Origin: Candidatus Latescibacterota bacterium
GTDB taxonomy: Bacteria > Latescibacterota > UBA2968 > UBA8231
NCBI GenBank assembly: GCA_022827835.1
Contig: JAJEIO010000026.1
Location: 87,308 to 151,307, forward strand
Direction of reading: 5' to 3'
DNA length: 64,000 bases
In this document: positions 25,263 through 34,435 of the stretch, one piece after another
How positions within the stretch are numbered: the stretch's first letter is position 1
How the letters are laid out: every line of letters starts with the position of its first letter
Notes under the pieces: model-generated
The model's input: only the letters and a program-made list of their open reading frames with translations
What the model was told of the DNA's origin: nothing
Databases searched by the model: none
Translations under genes and position numbers: made by a program

Positions 25263-26450
25263 ATGGAACATTTATTGGATGGCGTGCGGGTACTCGACTT
25301 GACGCGGGTGTTGGCCGGGCCGTACGCGTCCATGGTGTTGGCCGACTTGGGCGCAGAAGTGATCAAGATCGAGCTGCCGGGTACGGGCGACGAGGCGCGG
25401 GGGTTTGGGCCGTTTCAAAACGGCGAGAGCGCGTACTTTGCCAGCGTCAACCGAGGTAAGAAGAGCGCGACGATCGACTTGCGGCAGGCGCAGGGCCAGG
25501 ACTTGGCGCGGCGTTTGGCCGGCAAGTGCGACGTGTTGATTGAGAACTTTCGGCCCGGTAGCATGGAGCGCTTTGGGTTGGAGTACGCGGACCTGCACGC
25601 GTTGTATCCGCGCTTGGTGTACGCGTCGATTTCGGGTTTCGGCCAGACCGGCCCGTACGCGCAGCGGCCCGCGTACGACGTACTCATTCAGGCGATGGGG
25701 GGGCTAGCCAGCATCACTGGGCAGCCCGATGGGCCGCCGGTGCGGGTCGGCTCGTCGATTGCCGATTTGAGTGCGGCGCTCTTTGGGGCCATTGGTATCC
25801 TCGCGGCCCTGGAGCGGGCGCGGCGCACCGGCGAGGGGCAGCAAGTCGATATTTCCATGCTCGACTGTCAGGTGGCGCTGCTGGAAAACGCCCTCGCCCG
25901 CTACGCGGTCTCTGGCGAAGTACCTAGGCCACTCGGATCGCGGCATCCGGCTATTACGCCTTTTCAGTTTTTTGCTGCCCGCGATGGGTACATCGTCATT
26001 GCCGCGGGCAACGACCGGCTCTGGCGTCAGCTCTGCGACGCCTTGGGCCTCGGCGCGTTGGCTGACGATCCGCGTTTTGCCAGCAACGCGCTTCGCACTG
26101 AGAATCACGCGGCATTGGAGCCGATTTTGGAGCGGGTGCTGGCCGAGAAAACCGTTGAGGAATGGTGTGATATACTAGCTGAGGCCGGCGTACCGAGCGG
26201 GCCGTTGTGCGATGTGGGGCAGGTCTTTAGCGACGAGCAGGTGGCGGCGCGGGATATGATTGTCGAGCTGGAGCATCCGGTTGCAGGTCGGCAGACGGTC
26301 GCCAACTCGCCGCTGCGGTTTTCCGCGACGCCGGTCGAGTTGCGCGGGCCAGCGCCTTTGTTGGGGCAGCATACCGAGGAGGTCTTAAGCGGCGTTTTGG
26401 GGCTGACGGAAGGGGAGATGGAGGCGTTGCGGGCTGAGGGGGTGATATGA
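25263..26450 (+). CDS. CaiB/BaiF CoA-transferase family protein
   Basis: 395 residues of class III CoA-transferase. Family landmarks are LDGVRVLDLTRVLAGPYASM, NRGKKSATIDLR, DVLIENFRPGSMERFGL, SISGFGQTGPYAQRPAYDVL (the nucleophilic Asp is the one in YDVL) and GQQVDISMLD. It moves CoA between carboxylic acids by a glutamyl-like aspartyl-CoA mechanism in the cytoplasm. It starts 1 base after the kinase stop with AAGGAGG upstream. Donor and acceptor acids cannot be told. Confidence 0.9.
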   Translation: MEHLLDGVRVLDLTRVLAGPYASMVLADLGAEVIKIELPGTGDEARGFGPFQNGESAYFASVNRGKKSATIDLRQAQGQDLARRLAGKCDVLIENFRPGSMERFGLEYADLHALYPRLVYASISGFGQTGPYAQRPAYDVLIQAMGGLASITGQPDGPPVRVGSSIADLSAALFGAIGILAALERARRTGEGQQVDISMLDCQVALLENALARYAVSGEVPRPLGSRHPAITPFQFFAARDGYIVIAAGNDRLWRQLCDALGLGALADDPRFASNALRTENHAALEPILERVLAEKTVEEWCDILAEAGVPSGPLCDVGQVFSDEQVAARDMIVELEHPVAGRQTVANSPLRFSATPVELRGPAPLLGQHTEEVLSGVLGLTEGEMEALRAEGVI

Positions 26451-26571
26451 GAGGCGGGGGCTTGCCTGTGCCTTGGTTGCTCTTGGATATGCTGCGACCT
26501 AACGAAAAAGGTTGACTTGGGTTGGGTGTTCGGCTAGTATCAGATCTAACTCCGATAGCAAAGTTTCTATT

Positions 26572-27123
26572 ATGGCCGCACAAACGGTTGCCCAGATGAC
26601 TGCCGATGAGTTGCTGGCGATGCCGCACAATGGCTATCGCTGCGAACTCGTACAAGGAGAATTGCGCCAGATGGCACCTGCCGGTAGGCAACACGGACGC
26701 ATCGCCGCAAAAATTGGTAGCTGTCTCGAAGCATTTGTCGCAAACAATGGCTTGGGCGAAACCTATGCCGCCGAGACCGGCTTCATCATCGACACCGCGC
26801 CCGATACGGTCCGTGCGCCCGATGTCAGCTTTGTGTCGCGGGAACGCGCTGAGGCTACCGCAGAAGAACGAGGTTTTTTCCCCGGCGCACCCGATCTCGC
26901 CGTTGAAGTCATTTCGCCAAATGATCGCGATAGCGAGATAGAAGAAAAAGTGTCCGACTGGCTGCGGGCGGGGACGCAGATGGTCGTTGTAATCGACCCT
27001 CACCAACGCACTGCAACGGTGTACCGCGTTCCCGACGATATTTGTATTCTTACCGAAGGCGATATGATCGACGGTGGCGATGTGGTGCCTGGGTGGAAAA
27101 TGCCGCTGGCGGACGTATTCTAA
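26572..27123 (+). CDS. Uma2 family endonuclease (DUF820, PD-(D/E)XK fold)
   Basis: 183 residues from the ATG at 26572; 20 codons of open frame lie upstream but look non-coding. The N-terminus MTADELLAMPHNGYRCELVQGEL, the middle VRAPDVSFVSRERAE and the PDLAVEVISPNDRDSEIEEKV segment are the standard Uma2 pattern, where Asp, Glu and Lys form a restriction-endonuclease-like core. Uma2 proteins are widespread in multiple copies in environmental bacteria, with unclear roles. A strong terminator follows. Confidence 0.88.
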   Translation: MAAQTVAQMTADELLAMPHNGYRCELVQGELRQMAPAGRQHGRIAAKIGSCLEAFVANNGLGETYAAETGFIIDTAPDTVRAPDVSFVSRERAEATAEERGFFPGAPDLAVEVISPNDRDSEIEEKVSDWLRAGTQMVVVIDPHQRTATVYRVPDDICILTEGDMIDGGDVVPGWKMPLADVF

Positions 27124-27157
27124 CGGCTGGATCAGGATTTGGTGCTACATAACGCGA

Positions 27158-27200
27158 GGGCGGTCATCTCGATGTGCTGAGATGGCCGCCCTTTTTGTTT
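27158..27200 (+). terminator. Rho-independent terminator after Uma2 gene
   Basis: Bases 27158-27170 (GGGCGGTCATCTC) pair with 27179-27191 (GAGATGGCCGCCC), a 13-bp stem with one G-T pair and an 8-base loop, followed directly by TTTTTGTTTT. It ends the plus-strand run that began at 20349. Confidence 0.9.
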
Positions 27201-27263
27201 TAAACTCAGGACTCAGGATAAGCAGCCTTGAGGATTTTGAGGCGAGGATGTTAGAATGGTATC

Positions 27264-27866
27264 TTAGAAAGCCTCATCGTCTTGCGCTGACTGGGCTTCC
27301 TTCAGAATACGATCATAGCTAGTAGCGTAATATATTACAGTTAAGTAACTCTCAGAAGGTGAAAGTGCCATTGCATTTACAGAAATAACTCTAAGAGGAT
27401 CATACCCTTCACCCCTGAGGGAATAATTCTTGAATAATACACGGTCGCCGTCTTGCAACGCCTGCAAAAAGTCGTCATCTCGATTCCAGCTACTAGAGGA
27501 CTTTAAATAGTCAAAAGTCCGAGCGGTTCCAGATTGATCTCCTGATACTGACTTATTTACAAGATGTCTGAGATTCTTTCCGTACTTGCCGTCTAGGGAC
27601 TTAACAACACGGTCAAAGTTCGCTCGAATAGCCTGACCATACTTGTCGTTTTTATTAATCTTTCCCATCCCAGTGATGTTAAGTATTCCTAACTCATCAT
27701 GTACTGAAACAAGATAATAGGCAAATAGAGGATGGGGATTCGGGGGATCATCAACTCTGTATCTAGAAAGAATTCCACCTGTTACATTCAAGGGATCACC
27801 TAGAGCTATCCCCTGCAAGGGACCCGCCTCAAGCGCTAGTCCAAAAGGGGAAGGTGTATTACCCAT
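27264..27866 (-). CDS. Stand-alone paralogue of the helicase N-terminal domain
   Basis: 200 residues, no known family. Nearly its whole length is homologous to residues 1-185 of the helicase just upstream: PFGLALEAGPLQGIALGDP versus PFGLPLEAGPLQGIDLGEP, and later NDKYGQA, FDRVVKSL, LRHLVNKSV and GYDPLRVISV. Its start overlaps the helicase end by 31 bases. The domain is probably alpha/beta with conserved aromatic positions. It lacks the zinc ribbon and motor of the helicase, so it may act as a separate sensor, a partner subunit or a regulator. The gene is a tandem duplicate, with its leader hairpin also copied. Confidence 0.7.
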   Translation of the reverse strand: MGNTPSPFGLALEAGPLQGIALGDPLNVTGGILSRYRVDDPPNPHPLFAYYLVSVHDELGILNITGMGKINKNDKYGQAIRANFDRVVKSLDGKYGKNLRHLVNKSVSGDQSGTARTFDYLKSSSSWNRDDDFLQALQDGDRVLFKNYSLRGEGYDPLRVISVNAMALSPSESYLTVIYYATSYDRILKEAQSAQDDEAF

Positions 27867-30724
27867 AACAACCTTGCGGGTTGGTTAGTAGAGCGTGAGA
27901 GCTCTACAGGGCCAGGGGGTTCAGAAGATGGCTTGGAAGGAGATGTAGCCGGTCGGGGACTTTCTTGATCTATGGGTGGTTTATCCGACATCCTCTTCTG
28001 ATGCGATAAGTCGGTCGGACCACTGCCAATGGGACGTAACGTGTCAAGTTCACTACCCGGAACAACACGACCCTGCTGTTCCATCTTGTGCAGAATACTT
28101 CGCAGAAGCGAGCGCGATGGCAATTTCTTGTCTAGATGGGCCAGATTGGCCAGCACCACAAAATGTTCCTGCGCTCTACTAACCGCGACGCTGATCAGAC
28201 GCGCCCCAACATGGTCGGGCGGCACCCCCTGCACGAACTGTCCCAGAGCCTTATGTCCGCCGCTTTCGGGGATTTCGAACAGCACAACTCGACGTTCGTC
28301 ACCTTGAAAACGATGAACTGTTCCGCACTGCACTAATTTGTCGAGGCTCTCCTCTTTGAGTAGCTGTTGGATATGACGCGCCTGTGCGGAATATGGTGTG
28401 CAGATACCGAGGTCGTGGTTGGTTTCTATTACGCCGTTCTGTCGAAGATGGCGCACAAAGTTCCTCACAAGCACTGCATGAATTTTGTTCAAGCGTGAAC
28501 CTTTATCTAGGCTCTCGACCGGCAGAAGATCAGACGTATCGATGATCGTGAGAGGCTTTTCAAACGGATTTGGTGGCAAATGACCAGGTACCTTTTTTCG
28601 TCCTGGGGAGGTCCTCAGTTCACCTTCGTACATTGGCCCTGAGATAAGTCCACAGATATCAGGGTGCATCCGAAACTGCGTGTTCAGCATTACTAGGCCG
28701 GGGGCATCGGTTTTTGTCCGTTCTGTTGCGGTGAAGGAATCGGGCCCTAGCTCTTGGAAGATTGCCTCCTGGTCGGTCTGCACAATAGATGGTATCTGAC
28801 GAAAATCACCCGAGATCACTACTCGCTCACTCGACAGACCAGCCGAGAACCATATCTCTGGTCGGGAAACCATTGACGCCTCGTCAACGATAACCAAGTC
28901 AAATTGGCCGATTTCCTCTGTGAGGTACGCTTTAGTGCAGGTTGCCCCAACGATTCTCGCGTCCTTTAGCAGTGTCTTCCAAAGTGCTGCGATCTCCTTC
29001 TTTGTTTTGCGTAGCTTGGTGACTAACCCATCGCGTTCCAGTTGTCGCCTTTTCTCTTCTAGCCCGGCTGAGCGCCGCTCCACAATCTCGTCGATTGCTA
29101 CATATTTACGATATTTGGAATCCAGTTTGTCATCGGCGATTCGGCCTAAACGAACAACTTTGTCCTCCTGCATGGCGGGGTGCTCAGGGGTAAGTGTTTC
29201 ACAAATCTTATAGAGAACTTGATCTACAGCTTTGTTCGTGTTGGAGCAGATCAACGTTCGCTTCCCGCTGTTGAACGCCGAGTGCACAATAGCGCCTAAC
29301 GTCATGGTTTTACCACAACCGGGAGGCCCCCAAATGAACGTTACTGCCTCTCTAAGCGCAGTTTGGTAGGCTTTACGCTGACTGTCTTCTAATTCAGACC
29401 CGTCATCCGCTCGGATTGGACGAGGTGGCCTTTTTGGCAAGACACCCGGCTGAACCACCGCGTCAGCGAGAGTGCGATTAAACGTGATCCGCCCTTTATT
29501 GACCGCTTCTATTTTTCCCTTGAGTACTTCCAATAATCCAGTCTCATTGATCAGAAGCACGGCAGAGCGCACCTCGTCGCCGATGTCCTTCTTCAGGGCC
29601 AAGACCAGATGGCCATCCCCAATCGACACGATTGTTCCCTCAACCTGCTGCTGACCGACTTGAATCTCGACTTGGTCTTCCCGCTCCACCTTATCGGTAA
29701 AAGGGAAACGGTAGAAAACGTCACCACCCGCTGCCTCGGTACGACGGCCCTCCTTAAGCTTATATCGTTTCTGACCCGTTCCAGTTTCCTTCATTTCTCG
29801 GATTAGCTCTCCGAGAGCCGTAATGAAGCGATCTGGGAGATCCGCATCGGCTAATAGGTCCAATGAGACTTCCCGTTTAAGCGGCCGTTCATATGCACTC
29901 GGTAAGCCCTTCGTTCCGGGAAGACGAATCCTGGGATGGGAAGAGGCCTTAGATAGTGGCTTGGGAGGTGGCGCGGATGTCTGGAGCTTTGCCGGGTCTA
30001 TGGGCGGAGTATCGGCTCTGGCCGGGTTGTACTTGCGGGTCTTCTGTTTGTCTTTCCCTAGTTTCTGAGATTTTTTGCGCTCCGTGTAGGCTTTCTTATA
30101 GCATTCGTTGCAGGAAGAAAGTATTGGGGATTCTTTGTGCATGCCGCATTGTGGGCACTTACTAAGAGCGCTTTCATAGCTAGTAGCTTTATAGGTTACA
30201 GTTAAGTAACCCTCATAATAGATAATTACTCCTGTTGTTACAGAAATCGTAGAAAGAGGATCGTATCCCTCAAGAAAATAATGCTTGGATAATACACGAT
30301 CTCCGTCTTTCAACGCCCGCCAAAAGTCGTTGTCGCGGTTATAGATACTAGAGGGTGTTAAAAAGTCAAGAGTCTGAGCGATTCCAGATTGATCTCTTGG
30401 TACTGACTTATTCACAATATGTCTGAGATTTGCCCCGTACTCGCCGTATAGGGACTTAACAACACGGTCAAAGGCGCCCCGAGCAGCCTGACCATATTTA
30501 TCATTTTTACTATCACCAATCTTTGCCGACCCCTGGATCTTAAGTATTCCTAATTCATCATGTACTAAGACTCTATAATAGTCTAATAGGGGATGAGGGT
30601 TCGGGGGATTAACTCTGTATAGGGGCAGAAATCTTTCTCCTGTATCAGAGGGCTCACCTAAATCTATACCCTGCAAGGGGCCTGCTTCAAGCGGCAGTCC
30701 AAAAGGAGCGGTCGCATTACTCAT
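27836..30724 (-). CDS. SF1 (UPF1-like) DNA/RNA helicase with novel N-terminal domain
   Basis: 962 residues. Residues 1-185: unrecognised domain shared with the downstream gene. About 190-208: zinc ribbon CPQCGMHKES...CNEC. About 300-440: beta-rich region with RFPFTDKVEREDQVEIQVG. Then the SF1 motor: Walker A GPPGCGKTMTLGA near 465-472, SNTNKAVDQVLY (Ia), Walker B IVDEASMVSRPE near 613, SGDFRQIPSIV (III), TQFRMHPDICGL (IV), GTVHRFQGDERRVVLF (V) and VAVSRAQEHFVV (VI). The motor resembles UPF1/SMUBP and AAA_11/AAA_12 helicases, some of which serve in phage defence. A proline-rich C-terminal tail overlaps the next gene. Substrate unknown. Confidence 0.85.
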   Translation of the reverse strand: MSNATAPFGLPLEAGPLQGIDLGEPSDTGERFLPLYRVNPPNPHPLLDYYRVLVHDELGILKIQGSAKIGDSKNDKYGQAARGAFDRVVKSLYGEYGANLRHIVNKSVPRDQSGIAQTLDFLTPSSIYNRDNDFWRALKDGDRVLSKHYFLEGYDPLSTISVTTGVIIYYEGYLTVTYKATSYESALSKCPQCGMHKESPILSSCNECYKKAYTERKKSQKLGKDKQKTRKYNPARADTPPIDPAKLQTSAPPPKPLSKASSHPRIRLPGTKGLPSAYERPLKREVSLDLLADADLPDRFITALGELIREMKETGTGQKRYKLKEGRRTEAAGGDVFYRFPFTDKVEREDQVEIQVGQQQVEGTIVSIGDGHLVLALKKDIGDEVRSAVLLINETGLLEVLKGKIEAVNKGRITFNRTLADAVVQPGVLPKRPPRPIRADDGSELEDSQRKAYQTALREAVTFIWGPPGCGKTMTLGAIVHSAFNSGKRTLICSNTNKAVDQVLYKICETLTPEHPAMQEDKVVRLGRIADDKLDSKYRKYVAIDEIVERRSAGLEEKRRQLERDGLVTKLRKTKKEIAALWKTLLKDARIVGATCTKAYLTEEIGQFDLVIVDEASMVSRPEIWFSAGLSSERVVISGDFRQIPSIVQTDQEAIFQELGPDSFTATERTKTDAPGLVMLNTQFRMHPDICGLISGPMYEGELRTSPGRKKVPGHLPPNPFEKPLTIIDTSDLLPVESLDKGSRLNKIHAVLVRNFVRHLRQNGVIETNHDLGICTPYSAQARHIQQLLKEESLDKLVQCGTVHRFQGDERRVVLFEIPESGGHKALGQFVQGVPPDHVGARLISVAVSRAQEHFVVLANLAHLDKKLPSRSLLRSILHKMEQQGRVVPGSELDTLRPIGSGPTDLSHQKRMSDKPPIDQESPRPATSPSKPSSEPPGPVELSRSTNQPARLLWVIHLPLLD
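27888..27907 (-). promoter_or_regulatory. Leader hairpin before the stand-alone N-domain gene
   Basis: GTAGAGC (27888-27894) and GCTCTAC (27901-27907) form a 7-bp stem with a 6-base loop, about 21 bases upstream of the start codon at 27866. The same element lies before the helicase gene. It falls inside the helicase coding sequence, so it could be a translational or transcript-processing element kept by duplication. Confidence 0.55.
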
Positions 30725-30763
30725 AACAATTCCTGCGGGTGGTAGTAGAGCGTGAGGGCTCTA
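30170..30763 (-). repeat. Imperfect direct repeat, copy 2 (helicase N-domain plus leader)
   Basis: Matches copy 1 at 27264-27907: it covers the first ~185 codons of the helicase and its 5' leader with hairpin. The two copies lie about 2.9 kb apart in the same orientation, so recombination between them could remove the helicase motor. Confidence 0.75.
30746..30763 (-). promoter_or_regulatory. Leader hairpin before the helicase gene
   Basis: TAGAGC (30746-30751) pairs with GCTCTA (30758-30763) around a GTGAGG-type 6-base loop, about 21 bases upstream of the helicase ATG. It is nearly the same as the element at 27888-27907, at the same distance from the start. Confidence 0.55.
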
Positions 30764-30987
30764 GGTTAGGTTGAGAAAAAAGAATAAGCAAGCTGGTTTT
30801 ATTCCGATCAAGTGCCTATGACCTATCGGGGCAAAATTTCGGCTAAATGTCCGGCCATGAGGTATAGGTTTCACACAGTAGGAGTCAAGCCAGTGAGTGG
30901 CATCGCCTTGCGCAAACGGATTGCATTTGCTGCGCTTACAGACGTATTCTGACCTGCCGACGACCTCACCCCAGTTAGCATCCGTTG

Positions 30988-32535
30988 TCACGCCCGCTCC
31001 ACGTCAAACGCCGCGATGTTGCGCTCATCCTTGCTAAACTCCACAGCGATCAGGTGAATCGGTTGTCCCAAGGCGCGGTACTTATCCGCATAGCGCCGCT
31101 CCTGTAACTGCGCCATCGCCGCACCCGCTGACGCCATCTCGACTACCTTGAACTCGAACAGATAGACGTGGTTGTTGAACAGAACCGCCATGTCCAAGCA
31201 GCCGTGGCTGCTGCTGTCCTCCACCGCGATGTTCAGCCCTAGCCCCGCGAAATAGGAGTAGAATACGCTGGCGTAGTAGCCCTCGTAGCGGGCGATGTCG
31301 TTGTTGGTGTACCATTCGTAGGGAATGCTGGCGAAAAAGGCGTGGAACAGCGTCTCTAGCCCGGCGAAGTCGTTGGCTTCTAATAGCCTATATAGCTGTG
31401 TGCTGTTGGCCATCTGCCGCGTCGAGTCCTTCACCAAGTAGCGCAGCAAACTGCGATTGAGGCTCTGGCGCACCTCGCGGTTGGGATAGCCCAAACGATA
31501 GACTGGCTCACCGCCTAAGTCCTCCTCGTCGGTGATCGTCAGGTAGCCAGTCTGGAACAACAGGGCCTCGGTGGCGATGGCATCGACATCGAAGGTCAAT
31601 AACAGATCACTGCTGCTGAGCATCGCCTCGAGTTCGAGGGAACTGACGCGGCGCTGGCATAGCGTTTCGACCAAGAACGCCGGCGTCTTGGTCTCGAACC
31701 AGTACGCACCAAACTGGCGCTTGTCGAACAGTAGCAAGATGTCGAAGGGGTTGTACACCTTCTCGTCGCCGAGCCAACTATAGCCATTGTACCGGTCGCG
31801 GATCTGGTCCCGGTCCAAGCCCGGCAACTCCGGCGCGAACACTCGGTCCAAGTCCGCGTCCGTGTAGCCGCAGATAGCCGAATAGCACGGGTCCAAGGTG
31901 ATGTCGGTGAGATTGTTGAGGCCGGAAAATAGGCTGCCCTTGAAAAACTTGCTCACCCCAGTGAGGAACGTGAATTGGATATGCGCGTCGCTGTCCTTGA
32001 TGACCGAATACAGGCCAAGCAGAAAGTCGCGATGGGCACGGGCGACCTCCGGCAGCTCCAGCGCATCTAAAATCGGCTTGTCGTATTCGTCGATCAGCAC
32101 GGCGACCGGTTGCCCGGCTTGGTCGTGTAGGGCCTCTAGCAGAAAGGCAAAACGGCCGGGTGCCGTGGCGTACTCGGAGACAATCCCCGCCCGGCGTTCG
32201 GCCGCGGCGAGTTGCTCCATGAGCGTGGCCTCTAAGTAATCGGGTTCTTTGAAGTTGCCGCTGCCAAAGCTGAGGCGCAGCACCGGATGGCGAATTGACC
32301 AGTCCCAACGGTCGTGAATGTACAGTCCCTTGAACAGCGGCTCGTTGCCCTCGAACAACTCTTTCAAGGTGTCTAAAAACAGGCTCTTGCCGAAGCGCCG
32401 TGGACGCGACAGGAAGTAGTGATTACCCTCGTCGAGCAGCCGGCCGATGTAGCCGGTCTTATCGACGTAGTAGCAGTCCTCCGCTCGAATTTTATGGAAG
32501 GTCTGAATGCCGATGGGCAGTCTGCGTTTGCTCAT
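30988..32535 (-). CDS. AAA-ATPase-like / PD-(D/E)XK nuclease protein (DUF1703)
   Basis: 515 residues from the ATG at 32535 (AAGGAGAT upstream). N-terminal AAA-ATPase_like domain: MSKRRLPIGIQTFHKIR, VDKTGYIGRLLDEG, FLSRPRRFGKSLFLDTL (P-loop-like) and VLIDEYDKPILDAL (Walker B-like). C-terminal PDDEXK_9 domain: MAVLFNNHVYLFEFKVVEM carries the E-x-K core. These proteins exist in many near copies in Bacteroidota and candidate phyla, with unknown function, possibly mobile or defence-linked. It follows the helicase locus in the same direction. Confidence 0.88.
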   Translation of the reverse strand: MSKRRLPIGIQTFHKIRAEDCYYVDKTGYIGRLLDEGNHYFLSRPRRFGKSLFLDTLKELFEGNEPLFKGLYIHDRWDWSIRHPVLRLSFGSGNFKEPDYLEATLMEQLAAAERRAGIVSEYATAPGRFAFLLEALHDQAGQPVAVLIDEYDKPILDALELPEVARAHRDFLLGLYSVIKDSDAHIQFTFLTGVSKFFKGSLFSGLNNLTDITLDPCYSAICGYTDADLDRVFAPELPGLDRDQIRDRYNGYSWLGDEKVYNPFDILLLFDKRQFGAYWFETKTPAFLVETLCQRRVSSLELEAMLSSSDLLLTFDVDAIATEALLFQTGYLTITDEEDLGGEPVYRLGYPNREVRQSLNRSLLRYLVKDSTRQMANSTQLYRLLEANDFAGLETLFHAFFASIPYEWYTNNDIARYEGYYASVFYSYFAGLGLNIAVEDSSSHGCLDMAVLFNNHVYLFEFKVVEMASAGAAMAQLQERRYADKYRALGQPIHLIAVEFSKDERNIAAFDVERA

Positions 32536-32791
32536 GGCTATCTCCTTAGCTTTTGATCTGCTTGCGGCCACTTCAGCGCAGAGTTGTGCGATGGCTTTGG
32601 TAGGGCTGGCTGGGTCCTCGTATTATCTTAATGGTCGGCGTCAGCGTACTCAATATCGACGAGAGTACAAAATAGCGTCAAGCCCAAGCAAGAGGAGAGC
32701 ACATGGATGATCCGCAAATGGACGTAGATGGACGCAGAATAGAAATGAGACGATCCGCGGCTCGAATCGTTCAATCGTGTAGGATTACTAT

Positions 32792-34063
32792 ATGAGCGGT
32801 CCGATTGGGCGTCTCGCCAAGCTCGCGCGCAAGGCCGTAGAGCCGATTGCGATCAAGGCGTTGCTGGCGCGGGAGCGGCTTGAATCGGGGGTTTCCTACC
32901 ATCCCGGCTCAGCCGAGATCCTAGCGGACCCATATCCAAAGTACGCCCAGATGCGACAGCAGGACCCCGTGCATCGGATGAGGCTGTTGGACGGGTGGGC
33001 ATTGACGCGCTACAAAGACTGCGACGCGGTTTTGCGGGACCACGCCCGATTCTCGAATGCCATCCCCAGCGTGGTGCGCGAACAGACCGGCCTCATCAGC
33101 CTGCTGCACCAAGATCCGCCCGAGCACACGCGCCTGCGGGCACTCGTCTCGCAGGTGTTCACGCCACGCGCCATTGAAAAGTTGCGCTTTAGAGTGGAAC
33201 AGACCGCCGAACAGTTGCTCGACGCGGTCGCCGGCCAGCCCAGCTTCGACCTGATCGCTGCTTTGGCGTACCCTTTGCCGATCACGATCATCGCCGACAT
33301 GATGGGCGTCCCGCCCAAAGACATGGACCGCTTCAAGGATTGGTCCAACGACCTCGCGCTCAGCGTTGAACCGTTTTTACCTGAAGACGCAATCGAGCGC
33401 GTTGGACGCGCCGCGGAAGAATTGACCGAGTACTTTGAGTCCATCATCGCCGTGCGGCGACAGGAGCCGAGGGACGATCTAATCAGCGTCCTGCTAGCCG
33501 CTGAAGAGGAAGGCAGCAAGCTGACGCACGACGAACTCATCAAGACGCTAATGCTGTTGCTAGTTGCCGGGAACGAAACGACTCGGAACCTGATCGGCAA
33601 CGGCATGTTGGCGCTGCTGTCGAACCCAGATCAACTGCAACGCCTGCGGCACAACCCGGACTTGCTGAATTCAGCCGTCAGGGAACTTTTGCGCTACGAC
33701 CCGCCGGTTCAGCTCGACGGGCGGGTTGTGCGCCAGGATGTGGAGATTAGCGGCAAGCACATTCGCGCTGGGCAACTGGTCATTTCTTTAATCGGCGCAG
33801 CCAACCGCGACCCAGCAGTCTTTGAACAGCCGGACATGCTGGACATTGGCCGCAAGGGCACGAGCCACCTCTCATTCGGCCGCGGCATCCACTACTGCTT
33901 GGGCGCGTCGTTGGCCGAGATGGAAGGCCGCATTGCGTTCAAGACCATACTGCGGCGGTTTCGGTCGCTGCGCTTGGCGGGCGAGCCGAAGCGCCGGGAG
34001 CAAATCAGCTTGCGTGGAGTAGAGGAACTCTGGGTCGAGGTGGAGGCGGGATCAGACAGGTGA
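32792..34063 (+). CDS. Cytochrome P450
   Basis: 423 residues, soluble bacterial class I type with no membrane anchor. Visible landmarks: the I-helix oxygen-binding AGNETT (LLLVAGNETTRNLIGNG), the K-helix ExxR in VRELLRYDP, and the heme loop LSFGRGIHYCLGASLAE with the heme-ligating Cys near residue 369. It would need a ferredoxin and reductase, none of which is near. The substrate cannot be told. It stands apart from the catabolic operons; only a small lipoprotein gene follows. Confidence 0.93.
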   Translation: MSGPIGRLAKLARKAVEPIAIKALLARERLESGVSYHPGSAEILADPYPKYAQMRQQDPVHRMRLLDGWALTRYKDCDAVLRDHARFSNAIPSVVREQTGLISLLHQDPPEHTRLRALVSQVFTPRAIEKLRFRVEQTAEQLLDAVAGQPSFDLIAALAYPLPITIIADMMGVPPKDMDRFKDWSNDLALSVEPFLPEDAIERVGRAAEELTEYFESIIAVRRQEPRDDLISVLLAAEEEGSKLTHDELIKTLMLLLVAGNETTRNLIGNGMLALLSNPDQLQRLRHNPDLLNSAVRELLRYDPPVQLDGRVVRQDVEISGKHIRAGQLVISLIGAANRDPAVFEQPDMLDIGRKGTSHLSFGRGIHYCLGASLAEMEGRIAFKTILRRFRSLRLAGEPKRREQISLRGVEELWVEVEAGSDR

Positions 34064-34087
34064 ATGTGCATGTTGGCACTTACTATA

Positions 34088-34435
34088 ATGCGTAAGCTGC
34101 GCGGGGCGGTCATCTGCGCCGTGTTAATCGGGGGATGTGCGCTGATCGCCGCGCCGGCTACATCCCCGGAACCCTCGCCCAAGGCCGCGCAGCTTTTGGC
34201 TGAGGGAGGCTATGTGGAGGCGCACTTGATGCGCCGCTTTGCCGAGGGGGGCTTGTTGGTGCGGTTGCCGGACAGGACTGTCTGGTTGCTCGACCCCAAA
34301 AAGCATTGCTCTTGGTGCTGGATCTACGTCGGTCAGACGGTATGGGTCAAGCTGGGCGAACAATCGGCCACGCTCCTCAACTCCAAGGGCGAGACGGCCG
34401 AGTGTTGGAACGGCGGACAGATGAGCAAGTACTAA
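34088..34435 (+). CDS. Small putative lipoprotein
   Basis: About 115 residues from the ATG at 34088, which gives a clean lipoprotein signal (MRKLRGAVICAVLIGGC). An ATG at 34064, directly after the P450 stop, is an alternative. The mature part has a small SH3-like beta pattern (LLVRLPDRTVWLLDPKKH, VGQTVWVKLG) with a few cysteines. No family recognised. It ends one base before the convergent amidohydrolase gene. Confidence 0.5.
   Translation: MRKLRGAVICAVLIGGCALIAAPATSPEPSPKAAQLLAEGGYVEAHLMRRFAEGGLLVRLPDRTVWLLDPKKHCSWCWIYVGQTVWVKLGEQSATLLNSKGETAECWNGGQMSKY

Larger units (their letters stand above)
27264..27907 (-). repeat. Imperfect direct repeat, copy 1 (helicase N-domain plus leader)
   Basis: The DNA from here to 27907 resembles 30170-30763, including the shared strings CATAGCTAGTAG and TTACAGTTAAGTAA and the leader hairpin. 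Divergence at both base and residue level shows that the duplication is not recent. Confidence 0.75.

Noticed and set aside
30761..30991. A 76-residue minus-strand frame between the DUF1703 gene and the helicase
   Set aside because: No SD, no recognisable sequence; it overlaps the leader hairpin region and looks like intergenic DNA.
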